A stretch of DNA of 64,000 nt from Heliopora coerulea (Eukaryota; Cnidaria; Anthozoa; Scleralcyonacea; Helioporidae): contig JASJOG010000176.1 of NCBI GenBank assembly GCA_030142905.1, forward strand, positions 212,501-276,500, written 5' to 3'. A program made the position numbers and the translations under genes. The notes under the pieces are model-generated. The model was not told the origin of the DNA. It made no database searches and saw only the letters and a program-made list of their open reading frames with translations. This document shows, piece after piece, positions 49,456 through 62,226 of this stretch (its first letter is position 1; every line of letters begins with the position of its first letter).

Positions 49456-49965
49456 ATTTTACTTTGGCTAACGCTAGATCATTTCACTCCGGCTAACGCT
49501 AGATTATTTTGCTCTTCAAGGGAGACATCCTGCTGAGAAAAAGGGTTATAATTGGCTCGATCAACACTTTCCCAGCAGGATTAGACTATTATCATTTCAC
49601 TCTGGCTAACGCCAGACGATTTTACTCGTCAAGGTGAGACAACTGTCGGAAAAGCGTTAAAACTATCCCAATTAAAAGGGCTGTTTACACGTGCGGTTTT
49701 GTGCCTTGCGATTGACATTTTGGAGTATGTGTTTAACTGACGAGAGCGTCGAGGACAAACTGCAGCGAATCATAAGTGGGTATCTCGCAGCATAGACTAG
49801 CTTAAGTGTATTACATACACCAGGGTGACAATCGCTACGTGCAAATTCGCACGTGTAAACGCCCTTAACTATTCAAACAGGATCAGTCTTCGATGATCTT
49901 ACTCTGGCTAACGCCTGACGATTTTACTCGCCAAGAGGAGACATCTTACCGGGAAAGGATTAAAG
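49456..49965 (-). repeat. Three family H repeats flanking a family A element
   Basis: Reversed copies at 49456-49549 (with a duplicated half), 49594-49660 and 49898-49965. The second keeps TCTGGCTAACGCCAGA, the intact hairpin core, followed by CGATTTTACTCGTCAAGG. The family A element at 49678-49864 lies between the second and third. Confidence 0.8.
49678..49864 (+). mobile_element. Family A inverted-repeat element, copy 3
   Basis: Ends GGGCTGTTTACACGTGCGGT and, reversed, GGGCGTTTACACGTGCGAAT. At 187 bp it is the same length as copy 1. TTAAAA precedes and TTAACT follows it, fitting a TTA/TTAA-type target. Confidence 0.85.
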
Positions 49966-50849
49966 TAAGCATTTGCTGGCAAGTCCTGATATCCCACGCA
50001 CTACGTTGACGACAAACTGAGTAAATAGCTTGAATGCGAAGTCGCCGAGGGCATAAATGTGCACAGTCAATTTGTTATTTGTCATGAATATCTGAAGAAT
50101 TATTGACGTATTTATTCTACCCGAGGTTTGACCAGTCCAAAGAGAAGTTTTGAGAAGATGATTATTGAATGGAACTTCCAAATACAACTTAAGGTACGCT
50201 CTCACTAGGGCATATTATCCGGAAAAAGAGTTTGGGAAGTGTGAAGCAGTGACGAAATCACTATTAGGTTCTGGCAGACCAAACAAGAAATGAATGAATG
50301 AATGGCATTGTCATCCCCAATACGGTTTTATGGTAGACGGCGCCATCTTGCATGAAGAGTAGACAACTCAGAGGCTTTCTTGTGCTAATTTTCATCAAAT
50401 CATAAATACCTTAGCAAAATTAAATTTCAAAGAACCAACTCTCTAGAGGAATGTCACCTGACTTCATACAGGCCCACTTCTGAGGTGGCGGGTAAACCTA
50501 CCGTAACCCTCTGTCAGGTTGTCACTCGAGGAAAGTGTCTGCTGAGCTACAGTCCATCTTAAGCTCCGCACAGAATAAATTTCTTTTAGTAATTAAAAAG
50601 GGAGCGGTTTATTCTCCAGTGCCCATCGGATCACGGTCTATGGAAGCTGTTTGCCCAACGAATTTCCACTTTATTTTTTTTTTTTTACATTCTTTTATCG
50701 GATGGGATTCCTTGCGCAGTCGAGAGTTAATAACGTCGAAGAAAGTACCCACCTTTGTTAGCTAAAGTCCAGCCTGGGAAATGTCTTTCAGTGCGTCGAC
50801 TTGACTAACTTTTTCTGTTTTGTGAGTGTAACCCTCCCTTACAAAAATT

Positions 50850-51125
50850 TCACATGCAATTTCACGTATGAAATAAATATTTCATATGTGAATTGTTTCA
50901 ATTCCATATGTGCAATTAATTTGCATAAGTGAATCATCCTTTTCGTATGTGAAATGCATATTTCGAACACCAACATTTCACATGAGAAATTTTGAACCAG
51001 TTTATTTCACATGTAACTTAGGTATTGTATTCTTGCAGAGGATCCCATCTCATACGTGAAATGAAAATTTCATATGTGAAAATGTTCCAATTTCGTATGT
51101 TCTTCACATGTGAAACATGAGAAAT
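50850..51125. repeat. Cluster of TTTCACATGTGAAA-like palindromes
   Basis: At least a dozen variants of TTTCACATATGAAAT, TTTCGTATGTGAAATG and TTTCATATGTGAA are packed into about 275 bp with irregular spacing. It is not a simple tandem repeat, because unit lengths vary. No open frame explains it. Confidence 0.75.
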
Positions 51126-51399
51126 TTTCGCATGAGCTGCGTCTGAGTGAAACGTGGAAATACCGATGTTTCGAGCGAAGGCTTGGCAGTACCCAGACGC
51201 TTTTGGCTTTGCACACAAGTCGTTCAACACTGCCTTCGGAGCACTCTACTTTTGTATCCACCTGAAGCCGAAATTATGCGATTGGTGTATTATTGATTGT
51301 AGACAGCAAGACAGGCCATTTTTGAATTCCTTCGAATTGACACTGCTGAGAAAATTTCACGATAAACTTACACAATGTGACAGTCAACTCTAAGTACTG

Positions 51400-51495
51400 A
51401 GTTACCGTGACCAGGTCTCGAACTCGCATCTTCGGGTAACCGGGCCTTTTCGTTACGAAATGAGATATTGAGCTATGAGCTCAGAGCTGTCGAGA
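51400..51495 (-). mobile_element. tRNA-like sequence, probable SINE remnant
   Basis: On the minus strand it has box A (ATAGCTCAATATCTC) and box B (GAGTTCGAGACC) at tRNA-like spacing, but it does not make a full cloverleaf. Confidence 0.5.
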
Positions 51496-51814
51496 ACTTA
51501 TTTCTAATTCATGAGGGTGTGGAGGGTTTCAATTCCATTTCAATGACCCCTCAATATAACTGTGTTGGTTTTGAGGTTTTTGTTATTTTCGGATTTGTGG
51601 CAATATCTGCTCAATTTGGTTTATGACTTACTATTTGTCGTGCATTCTTTATTTTATAATTTTGCGTCAAGTACATAATAAAACAAGTATATTTAGTCAT
51701 TGTTATTCAAACGAACCAAGTGAGTTTGATATCAGAACGTCTTTAACTAGCTAGTGTGAACGGGCCCTTAAATACTTATTTACTAAGAGCGACGTCCATA
51801 TGGAAAAGTATTTT

Positions 51815-52335
51815 TAACTGAGGTTTTCGTACAAACCAAGCGTCAAGGAAGCGAGGTCTGAGCGTAGAAACCGAATGCGAATACTTTCCAGTAAGGACCT
51901 CGCAAACGAAGTTAATAAAAAATTTATTACATGGCTTTTGATTGGAGTTTTTTCCCCATTTCTAGCAGAGTTTTGGTCGTGGAATATTGTTGCTTACCTC
52001 ACTTTATTATTTGCTCATTTGACCTTTTCTTTCCACCAGTAAAACATTCATTTATCTTACTTTTATACATATTAGCTTTAAAGAAGAGCAGTACTAGTAA
52101 TAGTGTTCTGGCACATTGTACTATTTTTCATTATATTGCTCATTATCGATTGGAAAATTCTTCTGAAATTTCATTAAATGGACGCGTAGAATTTCCCGCT
52201 AAAACTTGCTGCATCGGTTCAAAATACAAAGCGCATTGAACCGGTCGGCCCAACATCGTAAAATATCGGACAGTTCAACAACCAATCAGCATGCGTAATT
52301 TTGCGTACAGACCGGAAACCGAGCTGAGCCATATA
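51815..52335 (+). repeat. Dispersed repeat (family G), copy 2
   Basis: Opposite-orientation relative of 34130-34660. Shared blocks include ACCGGTCGGCCCAACATCGT and CAACCAATCAGCATGCGTAA. Its plus-strand frame reads EVNKKFITW...SPFL...SW, similar to copy 1. Confidence 0.65.
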
Positions 52336-54662
52336 ATGAGATACGTCAACAGTACTGTCAGTACGACAAGAAAATCATTACTTACTTCAGATTTTCTTGT
52401 TTCTTTACAAGCGGTGTAGAGAATTTTGGCACATCAGAAATCTGCAGTCAAGAGAAACGGAAAACGTTACAATTACTTCACTTCAAATTTTTCACACATC
52501 AAAGAATAAGATATAAACCAGGATCAGTGTTCGTTCAAAATGATCGGCTCACGTTTCACCCCGATAATGGGCCTTCGCTCGTAACGTCAGTATCTGCTCC
52601 GGTGAATCTCGGCAGTTCCCCTCACCCTTTTGGTTTATACAATTCTTTCAAAAGGCTTGCGCAAACGCAGTCTTTGTAAACAAAAATAATATCGATAATT
52701 TATGAATTTCCGGGAGTGTCGTATAGGAAATTCGTAGACTTGAGGTGCAAACTTAGATCGGGAAAAACCGTCTCTCACTAATTTATTGGAAACAAATAAA
52801 CACAAGAAACAAAATTCTAGAAAGAGGAGTACAGGAAGAGAAAAAAACAATTGTAAAACATAAAAAATATTTCGCCGCGTTCGATATTCAGTGACGAATC
52901 CATGAAAGAGGCGTTAGGACGGCCGCCCACCATCAGGGCAAATAAAAAATGCCGTAACACCTACAATTACTTTTGATGTAAACAAATAACTTTCCTCGGA
53001 AATTTTTGCTGTTTGTCGTTGACACGGCATGTGCAGCTGGACTTGTGCAGGTAGCAGAGAACTGGTCGTATTTCGGTTTGTAGCACTGGTAGGGCAAAGG
53101 GAAAATCCTGTTTTATCTAGATCGCATTTGTTGCCCAATCAAAGTTTATGGCTTGCGTTCGCTTGAGATTCTTCCATGTTATTCCTAGTCGCTTAAACGC
53201 CATTTATTGTTGCTTACTGACATCACATTATTATTAAAATAGTTCTTGAAACTAGCGCAAACGTTGACATCCTCAGTCAACCTTTAGTTCACTCTTAGTT
53301 TGGGACTCCATTTCTTCAAAAATCATTGGTCCGCCGCTCATGTTTCTAATATCCCCAATAGCTTGATTCCACTGTCTACAAAAAAGCTGACATTTGAAAA
53401 CAGGGCTATCTGGCAATGGAGTTTACTGAAACTTCAAGAAAGCCTTGCGTATGAAACCAGAATTGCCAAAATTACCCTTATCTTGCCGGCATTTTTTTTG
53501 AAGTATAATAAAGGGGTCTGAATTGCGGTTATATTACATAGAATTGAATGTTTGCTACAGTGTTTTTTTAAATCCTCCACAAAAACTAGCCACTGGCCAG
53601 ATTTTTTATCTGCTTCAGAAATAACAAGGACATTGTCAAGAACTAACAAGCTCGCCACCTTATGTTTCTAATACCTTCTCTTCTTTAGCTATTTTCGGGC
53701 AGCAAATGTGCGCAGAAAGGTTAAACGCTGAAATCAATGCAACCATTCATATCGACAGGGAAGACGAAGAGAAGATAAAATAATGTTCAGGAAATGACAG
53801 CTGTAAAATCGTGGGACATCAAACTGCCTTCAGTATGAATCAACATCAAAGGTACAGTTGAACATCATAACAGAAGCAAATGTTCCGCATACAGCTTTAT
53901 TGATTTACATCAGGTTTATGTTCAATACAAGTTGCCTTCTGAAAAGCGCGTTGATCCCGTATTAAGAACGTACATCATGCAGGCCACAAAATTGGGAATC
54001 CAGATCCTTTCCAACAATGAACATTCACGTATCACTGTGATTATCTCCTGAATCGAGATTTTCAAAATTTGAAGGATATGGTCAGTGTCGGCTCTGGTCA
54101 TGGCGACCTAAAGCTAAGTTCAATATGAGATCACTACGTCACGTTCACCCCCTGTGGGCTGACCATACCGCACTTAAGAAGGAAATACGATCATTTTCTT
54201 TTCCCTAATTAAATACTATAAACTACAATCAAATCTAACGTTGACTCATTCAGACTTGTTTTGGAAGCTGAAGCTTACATAGGCTAGGATAAATCAGTAA
54301 ATATATTCACATTTCGTCATAAAGCCGTTATCTATAGTTTGTTTCTCTGAAAATATTTAAGCCTGTTACCTAAGACTGTACCCTCCTAAGTTACTGGCTC
54401 AACTTTGTCAGGTAGTGTTGTTCTAGCTGGCCAACCTTGATCGATAGTTTATGTAATCCCAGTTAAATTATCCTTCAAGTTCAACAATACGGATAAAAAG
54501 GCATTCTCATACGCTTGCACACAGCATTAGAAATGTCGCAAACCGAACCTGGCCACCAACGTAACATTCGCTCGACCATTTGCGTCCCAGTTGCCAAACA
54601 TCTACTGCACCTCTCAATGATATAAACATAAAATACTGCGTAAGCATTATTGAATAAGGTAA
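52336..54662. other. No supported gene
   Basis: Several 60-100 residue open frames on both strands show no motif or splice context. Mostly unique sequence. Confidence 0.45.
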
Positions 54663-54828
54663 AAAAAGTTCACAGGTCGGTAACTGTCGTGACTGATCGC
54701 AGAGAATTCTAACATTTCGAGCAATGGCCCCCTTCGTCAGGGAGTGAAACGTGTTCTGAAAGACCTTTGCTCGAAACGTTAGAATTCCTTGCCATCAGTC
54801 AAGACAGTTATCGACCTGTGAACTTTTT
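54663..54828. mobile_element. Palindromic element (family B), well-preserved copy
   Basis: Almost the whole 166 bp folds on itself: AAAAAGTTCACAGGTCGGTA at the left pairs with the complement of TATCGACCTGTGAACTTTTT at the right. GAATTCTAACATTTCGAGCA pairs with the complement of the inner right arm. It matches 2100-2262. Confidence 0.85.
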
Positions 54829-57800
54829 AAACTGCAGTAAAGTCGCAGTAAAGTAGTCATAGAATCGCAGTAAAATCACCGGTTCTTTCCACAAGCGTGT
54901 CAAAGTCGCTGTCAGGCGTGCGATAAAAATCGCAGCAAAATCCCACTAAAAACTGCCAGTGAAAACGGGTCTTATGATAATTAAATACTGTTACTATTAT
55001 ATTCGTCTGGCATCGCATTTACCGGTATCTCTGCTAGAGATACAGCAAATCAATTTTCTGCGAAAACGGAATTACATTTCTTGAATTTCATGACAGTTGG
55101 TTTTCAAAATCTTCACTTAGAAAGGCGTGCAGGAATATTCAGATATTCATACCCACTGAATGAAATAATAACGACAAATAAAGATAGGTTCTCGGTCAAC
55201 TTTGTGGAGATATCCCTATATGTGTTGTTTTTTTTAGTTCATTTCCTACAAAGGGAAAGATAATTTAAGTACAATCTCTCACCGCAGGTTATATAGTTTG
55301 CATCCAGCTAAACATGTTCTTCAAACAAGTGTCTGCATTCTGTTTCATGGAAAAAAACAATTCTACAACGGCACTTTAAAGTTTGGAAGGGCAGCTGTTT
55401 TTCTAAACTGTCGGAAATTTGCAGTCGACGAAAGCCACCAAATAGTTCAATGTGCTGTGTATTATAAATCTGAGAAACTACATGGGCTGATACTAAATGA
55501 AAATAAAGAATACGTGAACTTAAGGAGATCTAGGAAAGATAAATAAAATCCCTACGGGTTTAAGGCAAACTTTAATATTTCGCAACTTGATTTTGAAGTG
55601 TTCTCAAACAACTACCACCTGCCCCTATGTTTCTTGGTTGGAAACGCAATCGCAAAACAAAACAAAGCTTCAAAACTAGATAATCTTCCTCCAGTTATTT
55701 TAAAAACTCTTTAAATTTACCAAAGAATTGTACGTGACCTTTGCGAGTTGATTATTCTGCTGACCACATCTCATATCTTTACGACTTTCGCAGTGCTCAT
55801 TGAGTTCTTCTGCTTTTTCGACACGTCGGTTGCCAGGATGCGTGTGGCGGTCAGAAATGGATGCATGCTCCCTCAGAATTCTATGTTTTTTCATCCCAAG
55901 TTGACGTCGCATCCTTTGCTTGAACTCTTTATAGTTCATTGCCCGAAACATCGGAGCGGACTAGCGTGGGCTTATCGGGTAACCACAGCACTTTTAAACC
56001 GAAATTCAATTCCTGACAAATGCTCATGCGAAGGTAACTTGACTTAAATCGCGCAAGCTCTCCTTCGGCAGTGTTTGTTGCTCCATGGTTAAAGCTCAGT
56101 CACCATCTTTCACTAAATGTCCAACTCAATGTGATCCGTGGTTATACCCAGTCTGAATAAGCTTCGAATCGGATGGTCTTTGACGTCGATGGAACAGTGA
56201 GCACGTAAAATATTAATCGCTACTTAACAGCTAACTATAAGATAGCCAGGTGAATCTAGACAACCTCTTTCATATTAATTACGTCCGTTCTTCTGTACAG
56301 CTACACGTCTTCAAAGCAAGGCTGTACAAGCTAGAAACGTAATTTTTCTTGCGCTGCCATTCTAAGTTACACAGCAACAAAGATCACCTTTTGGTTACGA
56401 AACCTGAAAAATTCTCCCGTTGCTGGTAATTATACAATACATCAAGAAGGAAATATCATTCGACAATCCCGACGAACCAATTAACCTTGAAAAGTAGAAT
56501 TTGTGCCATTCACGATATCTAATTAATCTTGCGATAAGGTTTCTTTAAACGAAGTAACCACAAGCTCTCGCTTTCGTTAGCAAGCATTTCCAATCCCTAG
56601 TGTAGTGTTACGCCGCAAAATAACGGTTAATTCAAAGAAGTCAGTTTAAGAGTTTAGATTTCCAAAAACTAAGCCAGTGGCGCGCAAGACTTTGGAAGCT
56701 AGCGTCAACACAATTCCGTGCAACTTTCCTGACGCCAATTCTATTTTGTTTCATTGCGGATAAATACATCGCCGATGCTTGGGATTTATATTAGGAAGGG
56801 GGAAGCTTAATTCTTATGAAAAATATACACAAGAGCGGAGATTAACATGAATGGTGATTAATGGCGTGGGACGAACAATGTAATTCTGCTGCAGGTTAAC
56901 GGCATGCCCTATCTAACACCATTTAAACAGAATGTTTTTTTTCCAGCAGGCAAACATCGATCGTTTGATCTATGAAGCCACCAATCTGTTACACCGCAAA
57001 TTATCATAACGAAAGCCCATTTACAGGTCTGCGAAATTTCCCGACCTGAAAAGCAATTCCCGAGAATTCCCTGAAAAATTAACGTCTGGTCATTCAAAAT
57101 TAGAAAGTATAGTGATAATGAGACAGCCAAAGCATAAGACAATATGAATTACTGTGAATGCGGGTCAAGGTTTTTAGTAAATTTAGGAACTTTTTTCTCA
57201 TACACTGAGGTTAACTGGCTTTACAGCCACAACTAGATCATCCACTCCTTCCTAAATTGAGTTTCCTTTGACTAACAGAGGAACTCATTAGTAAGAGCAC
57301 GACAAGCACAGTTCATGATCCCGAAGGTAACCGCTATAGGGGTATGTGATAATCAAATATTGCCATCTCCGAGGACATGGCAAATAATTGTCTCGACTTT
57401 ATCACTAGGTGGGAACCACCAAAGTCTATCGCGAAAGGAGGAGAAGTTAGCCTTAACTGGACATACAACATCAAATCCAATTACTCGCGACATTGACCTC
57501 AGAAAGTTCAAAAATGCGGCCAGACGACCATTTGAAAAAATACAAAACAAAACATAATCGGAAAACAAAACTCGTATCTTGAAACCTCAGGTCGTGAGTT
57601 AAAATCAAGACAAAAAGATCAATTGGTCTCGCGATGACTTGAAAATAAAGTCGAAGGATCTCTAACTTAATTTTTTGTCTTGATTGTGGCTCATGTCTTG
57701 AGTTTTCAAGGTGCTTGTTTTTGAAGTATGTTTTCTTTTGTATAGGCTCAAGAAAGCTCTAGATTAGTGGATAATTTGAATGGGGATGCCTTCACATCTC

Positions 57801-59007
57801 TTTAAGGTATTTTAATGCCAAGAACGTTATTCATCCTTTTGCATCATGTCTCATTCTTTCCAGAAATGATTAATTAACTTTTTAAAGGGTAGAACTTGTA
57901 CCATTCCACTTTTAAAGAAACCGTATCGAGAATAACCCGAAAACATCATCCTGTTGGCTTTATATAAAAGTTAGAAACAAGACAAAGTAGAGACAATGGT
58001 GTGGAGAAATTTCGACTTAATTTCAAAATCATTTATGGTGTTTCAATACAGTTTCTTGGAAAGTGGAAGAAAAAAAGTCAGAAATATTTTTGAAGCATAT
58101 TGTGATAGGTAAAGAACGTTTTTGACATCAAAAAATACTTCCGGAAAAGTGATTGGTTGGTCGCCGTAGCAACAGTGAGGATCGGAAATTTCTCCTACTC
58201 ACCATTGTACCTTACTTAATTCGAAAAGAGTTCACGAGCTTCACTTTTTTTATTCAATAAAAGTTTTCTTCAAGAATGAGATACTAATACACAGATTTAA
58301 ATAGTTCTAGGATGCCAGCTTTCCAGAATCTCGGGTTTAACATTTTAAATACAAGGAAAAAATGTTCCCGCTAAAACGGGATGATCTTGAACAGAGCCTG
58401 ATATCTCATATCTGATCAATGACCTAACTTAGCAACTTTTCTTCAATCGATAAGAAAACGGCAATCCCACATTAACGACGATCGTCGATTTCGCAGTGAA
58501 ATAAAAACAGCGAACGGACTAAAGCATTAATCTTTAATTATCTACACCTCCTCTCATACCACTTTACGTCAAATTCAATTAGAAATGTTCGAGGAAGAGA
58601 CGATCAGCTTAACGAGGTATATTTATGAAATATCGCACCTTATTAACAATAACGTGTTAGCTCACCTCAAGATTAAGCTCTTCGTCATTGTCTTAATATT
58701 GTTATTATTTTGCAATTGAACTTGGTTCTCGAAAGCGCATCTGTCTGCCTGGTCTAGTGCTCCTTTAAACATGTAGAAAATTAAGCTCTCTTCCAGTTTT
58801 TCCAGATGAAACAAGATGCTCTCTGTTCTTGTATGTTACAAGTAGGTGTGAGTCGTAACTTGCAACAGTCACCGAAGGCAAATAATCTTTTCCGTCGGAC
58901 TTTGTAAGCATAAGTTTATGTATTATTATACCCTGTAGTCTCATTATTTAAAAGCTGCATCGCGAAATATCGCAAACGACGCTTGAAGATAAAACAGCTT
59001 CTAATTT
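54829..59007. other. No supported gene
   Basis: AT-rich DNA with scattered short open frames. A minus-strand stretch at about 58903-58843 (GKDYLPSVTVASYDSHLL) looks faintly coding and ends at GTAACA, but its acceptor is poor, so it is not called. Confidence 0.4.
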
Positions 59008-59284
59008 TACAAGTAAGCAAACAAACAAACGAGCAAACAAACAAACGAACTAACGAGCAAACAAACTCACAAAAAACTGACAAAAAAAATTAACAAAGCA
59101 AACTAGCTAACAAACAAACAAATGAACCAACAAACGCACAAACAAGCAAATGAACAAACAAACCAACAAAAAAACCATCAAACAAGCAAACAAACAAACA
59201 AACAAACCAGTAAACTAACAAACAAACTAACCAACAAACCAACCATCAAACAAAAAAACAAACAAACAAACTAAAAAATCATTC
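59008..59284. repeat. (CAAA)n microsatellite, about 275 bp
   Basis: Interrupted runs of AAACAAAC with occasional GAGC, CCAA and CATC variants. Confidence 0.9.
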
Positions 59285-59390
59285 AAACAAACATACAGGC
59301 AGACAGGTAAAAGATATTAATCACACCGATAATGTCTTATTGTGACCAACACTCCCACTACTGTCATAAAACAAACGTAACTTTACAAAC

Positions 59391-60355
59391 CTGTTTGGAG
59401 TCAGTTCCAAAAAAAGATGTCTTGATGATATTTTTCTTATTCAAAAGTTGCGGCAGGGTCTCTCCAGTTGATTTCTACATGAGAAATTTAAGCTTCAAGT
59501 AAAACATACCATCATGTCTGTTCATTACCTTTTTGTAGTTCAGCGCTAGCGGATGGGTCTTTACACATGTCACTTGTATACGAAAACATTTATGGTTGAA
59601 ATAAACCACCATACATGTTTATTATATTATTTTCGTTCTGGTGTTGCGTCGATCTATTTTCATTCAGCTTCCATGTATCAAAAAGTCGACTTTTAAAGAA
59701 AAGCATGAGGTTAAAATTTCCGGCGCTGTTTCAAAGGCACCAGCTTGAAGTAGAAATCCTGATTGGGCACTTTGGGGAAACATGAAATGGGATAACACGT
59801 TGGAAAGCCTTTGCCAAGTAATTTTACGGATTTTTGATTCATTTGGATTTCTAAATTAAAGGAAACTAAACGATTCCAATGTTTTTTATGCTGTTGTAGT
59901 TGTTGTCGCTGTTGCTGTTGCTGTTGCTGTCATTGTAGCTGTTAATGCAACTGCTGCTTTCCAAAAACTCGTACCTTAGGGTTCTTGCTAAGCTCCTGTA
60001 TATGAACCTAATAATTAAAAACAAAAGAATCTTCCATTAGTTATACTAAAAACCATAATATTACGAGTCAATTCATGATCGCACTTTTAATTAAAATTAA
60101 ACACTCTCAAAATCAAGACACAAGTGAATGCCAAAACTTTGAGGCAATATTTTGGCATGACAGTGCTTTACATTGTGCATTATTTATTACTGATGTCAAA
60201 CACACAACATGATTAACTTAACAGCAATGAAGCGACGTACTAAGGCAACAACTGATGCAGAATTCATAAAAATTACTTTACAGTACCTGCTCTAGATTAT
60301 TCTCTCGGGCTGTCAATTGAGGCAACAAATCCTTCAATGGACCGCTTCCCAGCTT
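59391..60355 (-). CDS. Three splice-bounded coding exons of an unrecognised gene (possibly 5' part of DYRK4)
   Basis: In transcript order: 60355-60287 (KLGSGPLKDLLPQLTARENN...), 60007-59975 (VHIQELSKNPK) and 59474-59391 (STGETLPQLLNKK...FFGTDSKQ). Each is an exact number of codons, preceded by AG and followed by GT, and all share phase 0. The joined 62-residue segment is polar, lysine-rich and likely unstructured or helical, with LLPQL and LPQLL repeats. I do not recognise the family. It is on the same strand as DYRK4 and upstream of it. Joining directly to the first DYRK4 exon found would break phase, so at least one exon between 47.1 and 59.4 kb would be needed. It may equally be a separate gene. 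Confidence 0.6.
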
Positions 60356-60651
60356 CTTCAAAAAACATATATTTGACATTTATCATAAAACTGAAACTGG
60401 AAATTTAATAATACTCATGAAAGAGTTTATTGGTTTTGACCAGCTGAGACCAGAGTGCAATTTCAAGGTAACACAGTGCAGGAAAATGTTAACAGTGATT
60501 TTTCATGGATTTTTTCAGCACTTTATCACTTTCTTCATGTATCTTATTAATTGGTAATTGCATGGTTTCTTTTGCAGTGTGGAAAAAATGCACTTGTACA
60601 CTTTTTGAAGATTTGAAACAGCACACATCCTTTGGACTACTGGTAGTGCTA

Positions 60652-60682
60652 TTTGTTTGTTTGTTTGTTTGTTTGTTTGTTT
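60652..60682. repeat. (TTTG)n microsatellite
   Basis: Seven to eight perfect TTTG units. Confidence 0.95.
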
Positions 60683-61376
60683 AAACTCAGTTGTGCATTT
60701 TTTGGGTTTTTTTTTTTTCCAATTTGCACTTGAAATCATTATGTTAAGTATCCAAATTATGCTCTTCATTTAGTAGGGTAGATTAACACTTTAATACATG
60801 AATTTTTTTTCTTTTGTTCTTTTTCTTCCTTCTGTTTTTTATTCTTCATTCTTTCATTTGTTCTGTTGTTGTAGAACAACTTTCTATTGTTGTAGAACTG
60901 CTGAACAACAGTTCATTATGGCAAGTATTAACCTTTCATGCATGATTTTTCCCTTCTGTTTGATTCTTTTTGTTTTTTGCTTTGTTATGGCATTTCTTCA
61001 ATTTATGCAATTTACTGTTGTAAAACAACCAAACACATTCAAGTGGTTTCTAAATAATATTTTAAATAAATTAACTTGGTCTTCTTCAATAACATTGAGG
61101 GGCAATATATTTGTACTGTACTGAAGTCTGCAGGCAATCTGATAATGCACCAAGTATTCTTGTTTATTTGGAAAACATTGCAACTCAACATTACTGGAAC
61201 TCACTTGTCGACTCTGCTTTTTGTTTTCTGCATTACGTAGAGTTAAACTAAATAAAAACAAGAATGTAATAGTTACTAAATATTTTACAAAGGTTCTCAA
61301 CTGATTTTGGTCAGGGAACTCCTGTTATTGTGAAATACTGCATGAATTCATTCTTTTGGGGGTCACATATTTTTTT

Positions 61377-61430
61377 TACAGTTATACATATATATACGTA
61401 TAATATATATATATATATATATATATATTG
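61377..61430. repeat. (TA)n microsatellite
   Basis: Nearly pure TA dinucleotides, with further TA-rich stretches at 61588-61680. Confidence 0.9.
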
Positions 61431-62158
61431 TTAAGCACTCTACGGATATATAAGGATAACTGATAGCGTTAAGCAGTGCCCACCACTCGAGTAGCGGTTT
61501 GACCACTCTGGTCCCTTATCAATTCAAGTTCATTCCGAGCTGCGCTGATGAGCTGTAGTACAGTGAAACGTATGTCTGCAGATTGAACATATATATATGT
61601 AGCATAGGTAATACACACACATACTGTATATATATAAACAAACAGTCATATATATATAAAAAAATATATAAAAAATATCTAAAAGCCAAGTTTAATTGCA
61701 TGAACCTGTTATAACCTCCCTGCAATGCATGTGTTGGATGGTATTTTCAGAGAGCAAAATGATTTTATAAATTGATTTTATCAAGATTATAGCAGAGATA
61801 TAAAAAATTATACCACTCAATGCTGCTTGTACTTTTCCTCCATATGTAAAAAATGTGAAATTTCAATGGTCAGTATTATCCAGGGTTTGTCTTGGTTGGA
61901 AAATTCTCCTTGCCTTATGAATTAGTCCCTAGATTGCCTCATTAATGTGATAGCAGCAAAGCTCACATGCTATTTTTGCAAGGAGACAAGGGTGCTCAGG
62001 ATGGAATTATTATTTCAAATGCACTATACAAGGTAGTTAGTTGGCCTTTGAAGACCCTTCCTATTGTTTCCCAGCTCCCAAGTCACAACCCACCACATTG
62101 GTCATAAACAGTAACAGCCAATGATGCATTACCAAATGAAATTGAGTCAGTTACTAAC

Positions 62159-62226
62159 CCAAAACGACTTTGAGCATACAGCTTCCTTGATGCAGTTTGA
62201 TTTTTCTGGAATGGATCATTTAACCC
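62159..62226 (-). CDS. Probable internal exon of the unrecognised minus-strand gene
   Basis: 68 bp between TTTTGCCAG and the donor GTTAGT, reading LNDPFQKNQTASRKLYAQSR in phase 0 and ending in mid-codon. A 23-bp exon at 61227-61205 (between GCAG and GTGAGT) would continue the phase. The link from there to 60355 was not found. Confidence 0.45.

Noticed and set aside
52914..53138. Frame beginning GNKCDLDKT, like the G4 motif of a small GTPase
   Set aside because: A stop lies immediately upstream in frame and no other GTPase motif is nearby. Taken as chance.
59008..59284. Possible CRISPR-like or structured array
   Set aside because: Simple (CAAA)n microsatellite with no repeat-spacer structure.
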